DNA of 64,000 bases from PALSA-894 sp034669145 (GTDB taxonomy: Bacteria; Pseudomonadota; Alphaproteobacteria; Rhizobiales; Xanthobacteraceae). Of the stretch, positions 54,273 to 63,874 are shown in pieces. The stretch is taken from contig JAXDNY010000268.1 of the NCBI GenBank assembly GCA_034669145.1, positions 22,020 to 86,019 on the forward strand, read 5' to 3'. The notes below the pieces were generated by a model that saw nothing but the letters and a program-made list of their open reading frames with translations, did not search any database and was not told the DNA's origin. How positions within the stretch are numbered: position 1 is the stretch's first letter; every line of letters starts with the position of its first letter. Position numbers and translations under genes: made by a program.

Positions 54273-56771
54273 ATGGTACGAATTTTATTTAAGCTTGCGC
54301 AGCCCGTTCAAATAAACGGCTTGGAGAGCAGTTTGTCCGGGGAGGCGCCCCGCAAGACGATGCGGCCGGTGACCTTGCAAAGCAGCGGCATTGCACGTTC
54401 AGGTCTTTCGGACCCCACGATGCCCGGCGATCGCCTCCAACCCTTTGGGAATCGCAGCCGAACGATGTGGCGTACATGGCTGGGTGCTACCGCGATTTCG
54501 GTTTTGCAACTCTGCCCCGGCATATCCGAACGCAGCTGGGGCGCGGACAACCCGTTTCAAAGCAAGACGCTCAACCTCCGCTCCGGTCCGATAACGCTTG
54601 AGCCGACGCAACGGCTCCCGGCCGCCCAGCAGCCGCCCTTGGTTCTCCCGCAGTTGCCCTCGCCCTCGACGTCTTCTGTGGATGGGCCGCGCACGGGAGC
54701 GCAATGGATGGGTGTGGCGCCGTTCACGTCAAACGAGGCTTCAACCTTCGGCGAAACACCGGCGACGCCTTACCGGCCGGCCCGCGGCGACCGTGCCATC
54801 GTCAACTTTGAACGGCGCGTGACCGCGGCCGAGCGTGAAGCTTTAATGAGCAACGGGATCGAGGTCGGAGATTATCTTGGCGGCACGGCCTACATCGCGC
54901 GCTTTCAAACCGGCGTGGTGGATACGCTTGCCGCCGCGTCCAAGAACATCAACACTATTAGGCACGCCGTCGCGCTCGACGACCGTAACGCCCACATCAA
55001 GATCGATCCCTCGCTCGCCGGCACGTTGCAGCCGGCCGCGGGCCAGGAGACAGCGGTGGCTCCGCTGCCGAACATCATCGTGCAGGCGTGGCCCGAAGCA
55101 GATATCGACCGGCTGAAACAGCAACTCGAATCGAACGGCACGGTCAGGCAGGTCAGCGCGTCGACGCGCAAGATCGAAATGTCGATCGAAAGCGCGGAGA
55201 GCGTCAGGGCCATCTCCAAGCTCAACGACGTCAAGTACATCGCTCCGTCGTTCGCTATCAAGCCTCAAAATACCCATGTCAGGCGCAACGTCGGTGCCGA
55301 TATCGCGGCTGCTTCGCCACACCTGCTGTCCGGCAAGGGCGCTCGCATCGGCGTTTGGGACGCGGGCCACGTTGCCGCCGGCCATCCCTCCTTCACGGGC
55401 AGGCTCGCGTTCGATCTCCAGCTCGATGGATTCGCTGCACCGAAGACGCATCTTCATTCGACCCACGTCGCCGGGATCATTGCCGGATCCGGCGAATACG
55501 CCGTTCCGGTCGCCGCCAGCGACAATGCACAGACGATGGAGGCTCAGTTTCCGGCGTTCGGAAAGGCCCAAACGCCCGCGCCATCGAGCGACGGGGCAAA
55601 TTCCACCGGTCCAGCCTCCGCTGGATCCAGCATGGCGGATCCGAGTTATCCGGGAGTCGCGACCGGAGCGACCATCATGTCGTTTGAATTCAACCGCGCA
55701 GCCGAAAAGCTGATCAGTCTGCTGACTAAAACACCAGATGCCATTGACGTCATGAACAATTCCTGGAACATCGATCTGACGCCGATGACTTGCCACCAGC
55801 TCGCCTCCTACGGCCTGCTGGGAGGGCCGGAATTCGATGCCGTCACGAGCGGAGTTGCGGACGGCCAGCCGATCCGCCGTATTCCTATTGTGATCTCGGC
55901 GGGAAACAATCGAAACGACGGCATCTGCGGCCTGAGCACCGCATCGGGTTTTCCCAATTACCGCACCATCGCTCCGCCCGCGACCGCCAAGAACGTGATC
56001 ACGGTCGGGGCGATTGACGCCGACAACAATGAAATGACCGAATTTTCCGGTTGGGGACCAACAAGCAACGGTCGGCTGAAACCGGATGTCGTGGCGCCAG
56101 GCTGCCGGAATCTCGGCGGGGGCGCCAGAGGTATCGTTTCCATGGTGCCGGCAACGGGGGTGGGACGCAACTGCGGGACGTCGATGGCCGCACCGGTGGT
56201 GACTGGAGCGATAGGTCTCATGATCGAAAAGATGGGCAAGCTCGCCATCGACAAGTTGAGCGTATTTCCTTCGACCTACAAGGCTCTGCTGATTCATGGC
56301 GCCGAGGATCTCGGCCGTCCGGGACCGGATCTCCAATTCGGATATGGCCGCGTCGATATCGTCGCCACACTCAAGCTCATCGACGAGGGCGCATTCCGGC
56401 AGGCCACGATTGAAAAGGAGAGCGATGTCCAGGTTCAGGAGGTCGCCGTCGCCCCGGGGCTGAGCGAACTCAAGGTGACGCTGGCGTGGGACGATCGGCC
56501 GCTTGGTATCTTTGCCGGCGAAGAGCTCTCCAACGACCTGGATCTCGCTTTGATCTCGCCGGCGGGCGAGCCGTATCTTCCGTTCCTGCTCAACACGATC
56601 GCCGGCAAGGAGAGCGAGCCGGCCCAGATTGGTGTCGACCACATCAATGTCGTGGAGCAGGTCGTCGTAAAGCAACCCGCCGCAGGCATTTGGCGGATTT
56701 CCGTCCGCGCAAGCAAAATGGGAAGTCCTGTCGACGGGCAGACATATTCGCTTGTGATGTCTGCCCAATAA
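54273..56771 (+). CDS. Secreted subtilisin-family (S8) peptidase with C-terminal beta domain
   Basis: An 832-aa frame (start uncertain). Triad: Asp363 in IGVWDAGHVAAGHP, His398 in HLHSTHVAGIIAG and Ser637 in NCGTSMAAPVVTG; oxyanion Asn in VISAGNN. After the catalytic domain, a 150-residue beta-rich tail (LKVTLAWDDRP, LSNDLDLALISPAG, GIWRISVRA) matches the jelly-roll domain of KP-43-type subtilases. Residues 165-330 look like a propeptide. A hydrophobic signal-like segment starts at an internal ATG (54465: WRTWLGATAISVLQLCPGIS), so the true start may be there or at 54420. It follows the SARP-box-like repeat. Confidence 0.87.
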   Translation: MVRILFKLAQPVQINGLESSLSGEAPRKTMRPVTLQSSGIARSGLSDPTMPGDRLQPFGNRSRTMWRTWLGATAISVLQLCPGISERSWGADNPFQSKTLNLRSGPITLEPTQRLPAAQQPPLVLPQLPSPSTSSVDGPRTGAQWMGVAPFTSNEASTFGETPATPYRPARGDRAIVNFERRVTAAEREALMSNGIEVGDYLGGTAYIARFQTGVVDTLAAASKNINTIRHAVALDDRNAHIKIDPSLAGTLQPAAGQETAVAPLPNIIVQAWPEADIDRLKQQLESNGTVRQVSASTRKIEMSIESAESVRAISKLNDVKYIAPSFAIKPQNTHVRRNVGADIAAASPHLLSGKGARIGVWDAGHVAAGHPSFTGRLAFDLQLDGFAAPKTHLHSTHVAGIIAGSGEYAVPVAASDNAQTMEAQFPAFGKAQTPAPSSDGANSTGPASAGSSMADPSYPGVATGATIMSFEFNRAAEKLISLLTKTPDAIDVMNNSWNIDLTPMTCHQLASYGLLGGPEFDAVTSGVADGQPIRRIPIVISAGNNRNDGICGLSTASGFPNYRTIAPPATAKNVITVGAIDADNNEMTEFSGWGPTSNGRLKPDVVAPGCRNLGGGARGIVSMVPATGVGRNCGTSMAAPVVTGAIGLMIEKMGKLAIDKLSVFPSTYKALLIHGAEDLGRPGPDLQFGYGRVDIVATLKLIDEGAFRQATIEKESDVQVQEVAVAPGLSELKVTLAWDDRPLGIFAGEELSNDLDLALISPAGEPYLPFLLNTIAGKESEPAQIGVDHINVVEQVVVKQPAAGIWRISVRASKMGSPVDGQTYSLVMSAQ

Positions 56772-56847
56772 AAATGTCGGAGAAACGTAAAAGCCAACTA
56801 TCCAGTGCCATGCAACCCTTAAACCCACATTTTAAAGGAGCTCCGTC

Positions 56848-58023
56848 ATGAAAATCACATCTGGCCTGATCCTCGGCTCTGCCGCTCTGGCCCTGCTGAT
56901 CCCGCACGCTGCCAAGGGGCAGGGCGCCGACGTCATCCTCGGAGAACTGTCGGGGACCAAAGTGTATGCGAGCTATAATGGCATCGCGGCACTTACCGTC
57001 AGCACGACATCGTGCAATGCGGGCAACCAGGTCCTGAACTGGAAGGCGCTGCCCGACAACAAGCATCCCGTCATCACGATGAACATGTACCGACTGCTCG
57101 ACGATCGGCTTACTCAGATCGGTCAATCGTGGGCGAAGCATGGATTTGTCGCCTTGCAGCAGAACGCTTGCGGTTTCGGTTGCCAGGCGCACGGCGGTGA
57201 CGGGCTGGGCGTAGGGTGCTCAGATCCCTATGGCGTGGGCAACAATCAAGGCCCCAACCTGGGCTCGCGCCGCCTGATCAACCCCACCACCGGCGGTTTC
57301 GACGGGGCCAAAGCGCAACATGACTTGCAATCGTTCCAGCCCACGACACCGATCGACCACGGCTTGCAGGTCAGGGAGAGCGACTTGGGCAATCCGGGAG
57401 CGCGCTACTTCATCGAAGGTCACTACATTGCGGCCGACGATGCTGCCGCCGGCAACGGAAGCAACAACGTGTCGCATATGGAAGTCAGCATCACACGCGA
57501 CGCGAATGGAACCCTCATCATCACCAATACGGCGCCGGGCCCGCACCCGACCGTACGGGAAGTTCCGTCGATCCGCGCGTGGCCTTACGCCGAATTTTCA
57601 ACGCATTCTGCGCAGGACGACGGTCGCATCACGGTGGCCCACAAGGTCACTCGGATTACGCGCACCAAGTACCGCTACGAGTATGCGGTCTACAACATGA
57701 ACAGCGAACGCGGTGTGCAGTCCTTCAGCATCCCGGTCGGCAACGCACTGATTTCGAACATCGGCTCGAGCGCGGTCCTTTCGCATGGGGAGACGATTGA
57801 AAACGACAGCTGGCAGAGCGCCGCTGCCAACGGCCGTGTAACCTGGTCGACGAAGACGTTCCAGCAAAGCGAGAACGCGAACGCCATTCGCTGGGGCACC
57901 ACGTATAACTTCTGGTTCGATGCTGAGGCCGAACCGACGTCGGCTGACGCGACGCTCGCGCGCTTCAAGCCGGGCCCCGGCGCCGCGACCATCTCACTGA
58001 ACGTTCGGACGCCGAAAGGCTAG
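56848..58023 (+). CDS. Secreted protein of unknown function, 391 aa
   Basis: No family recognised. A clear signal peptide (MKITSGLILGSAALALLIPH, cleavage near AAKGQ) follows AAAGGAG. The mature protein has four or five Cys (TTSCNAGNQ, NACGFGCQAHGGDGLGVGCS), a Gly-rich loop resembling substrate-facing regions of extracellular enzymes, and a beta-rich second half (KYRYEYAVYNMNSERGVQSF, then SIPVG and ENDSWQSAA). Such tails resemble immunoglobulin-like adhesion or carbohydrate-binding folds. It lies 76 bases after the subtilase and 56 before the CXXCH protein; it could be a substrate or partner of the protease. Confidence 0.8.
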   Translation: MKITSGLILGSAALALLIPHAAKGQGADVILGELSGTKVYASYNGIAALTVSTTSCNAGNQVLNWKALPDNKHPVITMNMYRLLDDRLTQIGQSWAKHGFVALQQNACGFGCQAHGGDGLGVGCSDPYGVGNNQGPNLGSRRLINPTTGGFDGAKAQHDLQSFQPTTPIDHGLQVRESDLGNPGARYFIEGHYIAADDAAAGNGSNNVSHMEVSITRDANGTLIITNTAPGPHPTVREVPSIRAWPYAEFSTHSAQDDGRITVAHKVTRITRTKYRYEYAVYNMNSERGVQSFSIPVGNALISNIGSSAVLSHGETIENDSWQSAAANGRVTWSTKTFQQSENANAIRWGTTYNFWFDAEAEPTSADATLARFKPGPGAATISLNVRTPKG

Positions 58024-58079
58024 CGCATCCGCGAAAGCCCCCGAGTACCTTGGTATTCCTCCATCGCGAGACCCTTGTC

Positions 58080-59216
58080 ATGAAGAAAGCTTTTCTCTTC
58101 TCGATCGTGTTGTGCGGCACGGTGCTCGGTCTTGGTTCTCCCGCGGTCCGGTCTCAACCGATGCCGGAGCTGTGGCGCGAGCCGCAGGACACCGTCATGG
58201 CGTTGTTCGAGCCGGACCGTTACGCATGGCGGCTGTTCGTTGCACTGAACTGGCCCGCGAACCTGGTCAAAAAGGAAGCTGACCCGGCCAAGAAGCTCGG
58301 CGCGGATGGATCGGTGACCTGGGAGAGCTGGCGAAATGTCAATCAGCTGGCGCCGGATACGGTCTTCCGCCCCGATGGCTCCGACCCGGGCGAATGGCTT
58401 GGGTCGGTCGGGCCGGTTGTCTCCATGGAGAGGCAGCGCTTCGAGCCGTTCGTTGCCAAGCAGTTTGCTTTTCTTCCGATCGCGCAAAGACGGGTGAAAG
58501 CGGCTGCGCCGGCACCCTCCTTCGAGGGTGGCGCGGGCAACGAGGTCCGCATGAATCTTGGCTCATTTGAATTCGTGAGAAAAAACACCCTCTACAATGT
58601 AGAGGGACAGATCGCCCGTTTCACCGTGGGAGAACTGAACCTGAACTTCCCCGCAAACGCCAAACTGATCAAAGCGCGTTGGCGGGTGATCACGGACGCC
58701 GACAAGCCGCGCTACCACTGGGCGGAGATTACAAGACCCGATCAGACAAAAGAGGCGTGGGGGCTCATTGCCCTTCATGTCATCACAAAAGACTTGCCGA
58801 ACTGGTTCTGGGCGACGTTCGAGCACATCGACACCAGAGCGGACTGGCAGAATCCCTCGGTCGACCGCTTTGCCTGCCCACAAGCACCGCACAACTGCGA
58901 GCAGGTGCCGATCGGCCTCGGACTGCAAGGAACGAAATGGGAGAACTACCGCCTGCGCGGCTCGCAGATTGATTTCATCACGTCGATGGGTGTGCCGACG
59001 GTCCTATCGAACAGCCAGATCGAGGGACTACAAAACTCGTCCTGCATCACCTGTCATGCGATGGCCTCGATCAATGCCGATGGGGCGAGCTTCGGATTTC
59101 AGTTCCTCAAGGGGCCGCCACAGCCGACCTGGTTTCAGAACGGCGCCGGTCAGCGAGTCTTCATGCAGCAGGACTTCGTCTTCTCGCTGACGCGAGCGTC
59201 GCGGAAGAATCCGTGA
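58080..59216 (+). CDS. Secreted protein with a single c-type haem motif
   Basis: A 378-aa exported protein (KKAFLFSIVLCGTVLGLGSP, cleavage near VRSQ). Near the C terminus Cys322-I-T-Cys325-His326 in NSSCITCHAMASINADG is a covalent haem c attachment site. The rest is not a classic cytochrome: Trp-rich segments (DRYAWRLFVALNWPANLVKK, VTWESWRNVNQLA, KPRYHWAEITRPDQTKEAWG) suggest a beta-rich enzyme or binding domain ahead of the haem site. ATG at 58080 is chosen because the signal peptide starts there; 58050 is the alternative. It may carry electrons for an extracellular redox step. Confidence 0.8.
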   Translation: MKKAFLFSIVLCGTVLGLGSPAVRSQPMPELWREPQDTVMALFEPDRYAWRLFVALNWPANLVKKEADPAKKLGADGSVTWESWRNVNQLAPDTVFRPDGSDPGEWLGSVGPVVSMERQRFEPFVAKQFAFLPIAQRRVKAAAPAPSFEGGAGNEVRMNLGSFEFVRKNTLYNVEGQIARFTVGELNLNFPANAKLIKARWRVITDADKPRYHWAEITRPDQTKEAWGLIALHVITKDLPNWFWATFEHIDTRADWQNPSVDRFACPQAPHNCEQVPIGLGLQGTKWENYRLRGSQIDFITSMGVPTVLSNSQIEGLQNSSCITCHAMASINADGASFGFQFLKGPPQPTWFQNGAGQRVFMQQDFVFSLTRASRKNP

Positions 59217-59972
59217 CGATCGCCGGGGCAAAGTTCATCGCCGTCAATCGGCGGTGAACTCATAGAGGGCTGAATGTCTCGCGTCACTTTCGCCCGTAGA
59301 CAGCCGGCTCGCGGATCGGCTGGGCGTTCCTGGCGTCTGTTCTCGTCGCGATAGCACCGATGTCCACCACCAGTGCGGCTGCAGAGGTGCTCCGCCACGC
59401 TAAGATCCGTCACCGCGCCCTGGGTCGTCCGCTGGCCTTTCTTGTCGAGATAGAGCTGGTCCCGCTGCTGCGCCAGATCCGGTCCGGGCAATCCGCCATT
59501 TCGATTGTCGAAGCCTGGTCGGCCGAGTTGTCAGCAGATCTATGCTGGCAAATGTTGCATTGGCTCTGGCGTCGAAGGATCGTCGCGCCGGTCGCAAACT
59601 CCTGATGTCCCGCGCATGCGAGCCGGGACAATGATCTAAACGCACCGTGCGATGTTCGCGCAGGTAATCTTTCGAAGCCGAAACACGCCACGCGCCTTGA
59701 AATTTGCGCCGCCCCGGGTGCCATTCGTGAATGACAAAGACGTACCCGATATTACGGCGCCAATGACATTGTTGCGGCACGCATTTTTTTGTTATCCGCG
59801 TGTGGCCATCGGTAATTCAACCCGGTAATTATGGCGTGAATACTCACGTTTAATTCACAGCGAGAACTTGATCCTCCTCACTATCATCGCGCGGTGAAGT
59901 GGCCTTGGGGGCTTGAGCATGGGCGCGGGGCAGAGGCGAGAAACGCGGCGGCGGGCGCATGGGCGGCGTTAC
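59217..59972. promoter_or_regulatory. Gap upstream of the paired lipoprotein genes
   Basis: About 756 bases with no gene I can support. Near the right end are GGTAATT twice (59811 and 59824, 13-bp period), the inverted repeat GTGAAT-N11-ATTCAC (59836-59858), a short hairpin CGTGA-ATAC-TCACG, and TAATTCAC at 59851-59858, the heptamer also found before the subtilase gene. This is the likely promoter of the lipoprotein-protease group. Confidence 0.5.
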
Positions 59973-61253
59973 ATGTCGCGCGCGGCTGCGTTGCTCGTCG
60001 CGCTGTCCACGCTCTCCTGCACGCAGGTCATGGACTCCACCGTCGGCGAGCTGGCGCTGGTCGATCCGGCCGCGCCGGTCTGGACCGGCTGCCACTCGTC
60101 GCTCGGGGCCTACTTTCTACCGAAGAGTTTCATCCGCGTTGAAGTCGGCTCCTACAAGCAGGGCAACAAGCCGGCGTTCAACGTCCTTGATGCCGCCGAG
60201 GAAATCATCCGGCCGGACAGCCGGCGAGTGTTCTGCCTCGATCACCTCACCTCGATCGCGGCGAGCGATCAGATCATTGTCAAGAAGACCGCCGTCACCA
60301 ACACGAAGGGCGGTTCGCAACTATTGATGACAGTTGCGTCGAACTCGATCGACCAGTCCGCGGTCATTATTCGTCGCGCGATCCGCGCGGCCTTCACCGC
60401 CATGAGCGCTTTTCGGTCCTTTCGCGAGGGTGACGACCCGCCGGTCAAGATAGAGACCCTGGCCAAGTTCGAGTTCGATCCGTTCGATCAGCTCAAGTCG
60501 GCGCACGCCAACGACCGTCTGAGGAAGACCGGCTTCTGCCTGGTCCTCGAGGCTTACACCTACAGCGGCCCGCTGCGGGCGGCCGATGCGTATTGCAAGG
60601 ATCCGCTGCGCTATGTCCAGCGGCGCAAGGCGCCGTTCGCGCTCGCCTATGCCGACTACGACACGGCGCCGGTCGCGCCGCGCTCGCCGGGCATCGTCTA
60701 TCGCCCGCGCGTTCCGTTCCAGCTGCACATCTTCATGAAGGACAAGTTGAAAGACTCGGAGCAGTGGCTGTTGCGCAAGTCGATGCCGGTCATGCTGGAG
60801 AACATCTCTCCCATCCTGTCGCTCGCCGTTGACCGCGCCGCGTTCACGACGAAGCGCCTAGCCTTCAATTTCGACAACGGATCGTTGCAGTCGATGTGCC
60901 TGTTCAAGGGCAGCGAAGCGCTCGCCGCGGTCTCGATCCCGCTCGAGGTGGTCAAGAGCATCGTCCGCCTTCCGACCGAGATGGTTCAAATCCAGTACGA
61001 TGAGGTGACCCAGTCCAAGGCCCTCGTCCAGGCGCAGAGCGCACTGCTCAAGGCGCAAGACAAATATCTCACCCTGCTCAACAGCGAAGAAGCGACGACC
61101 GACGCGGCGAGTGGATCGATTCAGCAACTCGACGACAAGTTCGGAGTGGAAATCGCCAAAACCGACAGGGATGAGGTGGCAGTCCCGCCGCTCAACGATC
61201 TGAGCGAATTCGCGAAATGCACACCGGTCGATCCGCGGGACAAGGCGGGCTAA
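59973..61253 (+). CDS. Uncharacterised lipoprotein A (paired paralog)
   Basis: A 426-aa predicted lipoprotein with lipobox LSTLSC (Cys16). The family is unknown to me, but it is clearly paralogous to the next protein: GAYFLPK after a Cys, VFCLDHL, KFEFDPFD, GFCLVLEAYT, GIVYRPRVPFQLHIF and a C-terminal IPLEVVKSIVRLPTEMVQIQ then helical region are shared in order. The C-terminal 70 residues are coiled-coil-like (KALVQAQSALLKAQDKYLTL). I take the ATG at 59973 because the signal starts there; 59913 is longer. The next gene starts four bases on. Confidence 0.78.
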   Translation: MSRAAALLVALSTLSCTQVMDSTVGELALVDPAAPVWTGCHSSLGAYFLPKSFIRVEVGSYKQGNKPAFNVLDAAEEIIRPDSRRVFCLDHLTSIAASDQIIVKKTAVTNTKGGSQLLMTVASNSIDQSAVIIRRAIRAAFTAMSAFRSFREGDDPPVKIETLAKFEFDPFDQLKSAHANDRLRKTGFCLVLEAYTYSGPLRAADAYCKDPLRYVQRRKAPFALAYADYDTAPVAPRSPGIVYRPRVPFQLHIFMKDKLKDSEQWLLRKSMPVMLENISPILSLAVDRAAFTTKRLAFNFDNGSLQSMCLFKGSEALAAVSIPLEVVKSIVRLPTEMVQIQYDEVTQSKALVQAQSALLKAQDKYLTLLNSEEATTDAASGSIQQLDDKFGVEIAKTDRDEVAVPPLNDLSEFAKCTPVDPRDKAG

Positions 61254-61256
61254 GCC

Positions 61257-62603
61257 ATGGATAGCACTGTACTGCGACAGTCAGCCCGGTGGTGCAGAAC
61301 TCGTGTCGTGATCGCTGCGGCGCTTCTTCTTGCGCCCGTCATCGCCGGCTGTCAGATGCTGGCGACGATCCCGCTGTACGAACCGCACGGCGAAAGCTGC
61401 AAATCGGCGGCGGGAGCCTATTTTCTCCCCAAACGGCACGTCATTTTCAAGATCACGCAGGGTGGCGAGGGAGGTGCTCCATTTTCATTCGTTCTCAACG
61501 GCACGGCACCGGTTGCCGATCGAGATCGCGTCTTCTGCCTCGACTACCTCGGCTCTCCACTCGCCGACGACACCATTCATGTCACGCGTGAAGATGGGCT
61601 ACTCAGGCTCGTCAGTTCCGTCGCCGACGACAAGTCGAAGCAGATCGCCGAAGCGATCATCCAGGCCGGCGTGATCGGCGTCACCGGGAATCCGAATTTC
61701 GGGTTCAGAAGCGCCAAGATCAAGAGTGGATCGGACTTCATCCTGGCCGAATACAAATTCGATCCGTTCGATCGCGAGCGGCTGGCCGAGATCAACGCCA
61801 CGATGGCGCCGACCTATGGATACTGCGTCGTCGTAGAAGGGCACACGGTGCATCCGGACAGCGTAGAGGCCTATTGCGCCAATCCGCGCGGCGGTAGCCG
61901 GCGCTCGTCCGGGTCGCAGCCGGTCTACAAGGCTCCACCCGGCGCGATCGAGCTTCCGCCGCTGGCGGCGGACGCCGGCGTAACCGGTATCCTCTACCGG
62001 CCGAATCTCACGCACCAGATCGTCGTGATGCGCCGCTCTGTCGAGAACGGGCGCAAGTCATGGCGCCTGTTCCAGACGGCGCAGATGGAGTTTCCCAACA
62101 TTGCGCCAGTGTTTTCCATCGGCGTCGAACGCTCGCTGTTCGTGAAGCGGACGACCCGGCTCGACTTCGACTTCGGCGTACTCAGGGACATCACGATCGA
62201 GAAGCCGAGCGAGCTTGTGGAGTTCATGGAAATTCCCCTCGTGCTCGCTCAGGCGATCGTCAAGGTCCCGGCCGAGGTCATCAAGGTGCGCCTCGCGTCG
62301 ACCAAGAACGAGACGCTGCTGATCGACGCGCAACGCGAGCTGCTCGCAACCCAGCGCGAGTACAACAACACGCTAAAGAGCATGCGTGAAAAGGCCGCCG
62401 AAAAGGCCGGCGTGACGCGCTCGGGCGCGTTCTCGCTCGCGAGGGCGTTCGATCAGCTCGGACCCGACCGGCGCAAGGAGATCGACGACGCGTGTAAGAT
62501 CGTCTGTCCCACATGCGAACTGCAGGCATGCAGGGCGACCGCGATTTCGAAATGCCAAGGACAGGATGTTCAGACATGCCTTCCCGGCGTCGTGCAACCG
62601 TGA
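61257..62603 (+). CDS. Uncharacterised lipoprotein B (paired paralog)
   Basis: A 448-aa predicted lipoprotein with lipobox PVIAGC (Cys32). It parallels lipoprotein A: CKSAAGAYFLPK, VFCLDYL, EYKFDPFD, GYCVVVEGHT, GILYRPNLTHQIVVM, FPNIAPVFSIGVERSLFVKR, then IPLVLAQAIVKVPAEVIKVR. A unique C terminus after a coiled coil carries six Cys (CKIVCPTCELQACRATAISK onward), probably disulphide-linked. The end overlaps the trypsin-like gene by 28 bases. The two may form a heteromeric outer-membrane-attached complex; that is inference. Confidence 0.78.
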   Translation: MDSTVLRQSARWCRTRVVIAAALLLAPVIAGCQMLATIPLYEPHGESCKSAAGAYFLPKRHVIFKITQGGEGGAPFSFVLNGTAPVADRDRVFCLDYLGSPLADDTIHVTREDGLLRLVSSVADDKSKQIAEAIIQAGVIGVTGNPNFGFRSAKIKSGSDFILAEYKFDPFDRERLAEINATMAPTYGYCVVVEGHTVHPDSVEAYCANPRGGSRRSSGSQPVYKAPPGAIELPPLAADAGVTGILYRPNLTHQIVVMRRSVENGRKSWRLFQTAQMEFPNIAPVFSIGVERSLFVKRTTRLDFDFGVLRDITIEKPSELVEFMEIPLVLAQAIVKVPAEVIKVRLASTKNETLLIDAQRELLATQREYNNTLKSMREKAAEKAGVTRSGAFSLARAFDQLGPDRRKEIDDACKIVCPTCELQACRATAISKCQGQDVQTCLPGVVQP

Positions 62604-63874
62604 TCCGCCTTGGTCGGCGCGCATGGCTTGTTGCCCGCCTGATGATCTGCGCTGCCGTGCTTCTGCCGCGACCCGCTGGGAGCGCCGAATTGTTGCTGCA
62701 GCCTGCCGGGGCGCCTCAGTCGGAAGAGCGGTCGAATCGCGAGCTGTTCGGAGATCGCCTGCATAAGTTCGCAAAGCAGCAAGCGGGTCAAGATCGCGCG
62801 CGCTATTTCGCCCTGGTTCGCCGCGGGATGGACCGCTTCGATGAACTGGCCGCGCAGGCGGGTGATCCCGACGAGGTGCGGAGCGCGCAGATCGATCTGG
62901 CGTCGCTCGGTCCCGCTCCAACGGAAGCCGACAGCTCGCCAAATGCACAGCATCTGACCACGCTGCGCGTCGGGATCGCATTTGATGCCGAAATTCGCAT
63001 CGTCAACGGCTTTCCGCTCCGCGAGGGCCAGTATGAGGAGGTCGTCGCGCTCACCGGAAACGGCTTCATCTGTTCGGGCATTGCGCTCGATGGGAAGCAC
63101 GTCCTTACCGCTGCGCACTGCGCGTGCGATCTGGGTCTGGTCCCAGGCCACAACACCGACCCGTCCGCAAAGATAAAGGTCGGCCTGAGGACTGATGGAC
63201 CGACCGTCAAGCAGCGCTTCGGCGTCAAGATCGCCAGCACCCAGATATTCCCGAAAAACGCAGGCTTCAGCTGCGGCAACATCGAAACGCAGATCAGGTC
63301 GGGTAGGCTCGACCTCGCGGTCGTCGAAATCCTAGAGAGCGGGCCGATCGACGTCCCACACATTCGAATCATGAAACCCGAGGTCTTTGCACCGTCGGTA
63401 CCGCGCACCAAGGAGGACGGCCCGGCATTTTTCATGTTCGGTTTCGGATGCACGGCGCCGGAGCAGCTCGGCGGCCGCTTCCTCGGGTGCCGCGGGCAGA
63501 ATTCCGGCACCAAGGAAGGCGGCATCATCTATTACAGCATCAACTGCGCGGCCGCATCCGCCGGCGGCTTTGCACCCGATCCGCTTCTCGGCGATCCAGC
63601 CGACATATGCGCCCCGAACGTCAAGGAATTCATCCTCTCCAATTTCTTCAAGAAGAAAAAGCCCACCGACACCTGTGCGGGCGACAGCGGCGGCCCGGTC
63701 ATGCAGCTGGCGGCCGGCGACTCGTCGGCCGTTCCGTATCGTCTCGTCGGAATCACGTCACGCTCGCTGCATCCCCTCGGACACTGCGGCTTCGGCGGCA
63801 TCTACACCAAGGTTTCCGACCCCAGAGTCATCAAGTGGCTGAAGGAGGACCTTTCGCTCAATGTGTCGAACTGA
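62576..63874 (+). CDS. Secreted trypsin-like (S1) serine protease
   Basis: A 432-aa chymotrypsin-fold protease. The triad is His181 in HVLTAAHCACD, Asp246 in RSGRLDLAVVEIL and Ser371 in DTCAGDSGGPVMQL. At least eight Cys suit disulphides. A signal peptide lies around residues 15-37 (WLVARLMICAAVLLPRPAGS), followed by a propeptide-like region to about residue 135. ATG at 62576 overlaps the lipoprotein B gene; the longer frame to 62513 is shadow. It is the third protease of the island and may be activated by, or activate, the subtilases. Confidence 0.9.
   Translation: MPSRRRATVIRLGRRAWLVARLMICAAVLLPRPAGSAELLLQPAGAPQSEERSNRELFGDRLHKFAKQQAGQDRARYFALVRRGMDRFDELAAQAGDPDEVRSAQIDLASLGPAPTEADSSPNAQHLTTLRVGIAFDAEIRIVNGFPLREGQYEEVVALTGNGFICSGIALDGKHVLTAAHCACDLGLVPGHNTDPSAKIKVGLRTDGPTVKQRFGVKIASTQIFPKNAGFSCGNIETQIRSGRLDLAVVEILESGPIDVPHIRIMKPEVFAPSVPRTKEDGPAFFMFGFGCTAPEQLGGRFLGCRGQNSGTKEGGIIYYSINCAAASAGGFAPDPLLGDPADICAPNVKEFILSNFFKKKKPTDTCAGDSGGPVMQLAAGDSSAVPYRLVGITSRSLHPLGHCGFGGIYTKVSDPRVIKWLKEDLSLNVSN

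Noticed and set aside
54843..56828. 661-codon minus-strand frame over the plus subtilase
   Set aside because: Shadow frame; the plus strand contains all catalytic motifs.
59360..59605. 81-codon plus frame in the gap before the lipoproteins
   Set aside because: No ribosome site, signal or recognisable motif; equally long frames exist on the other strand.
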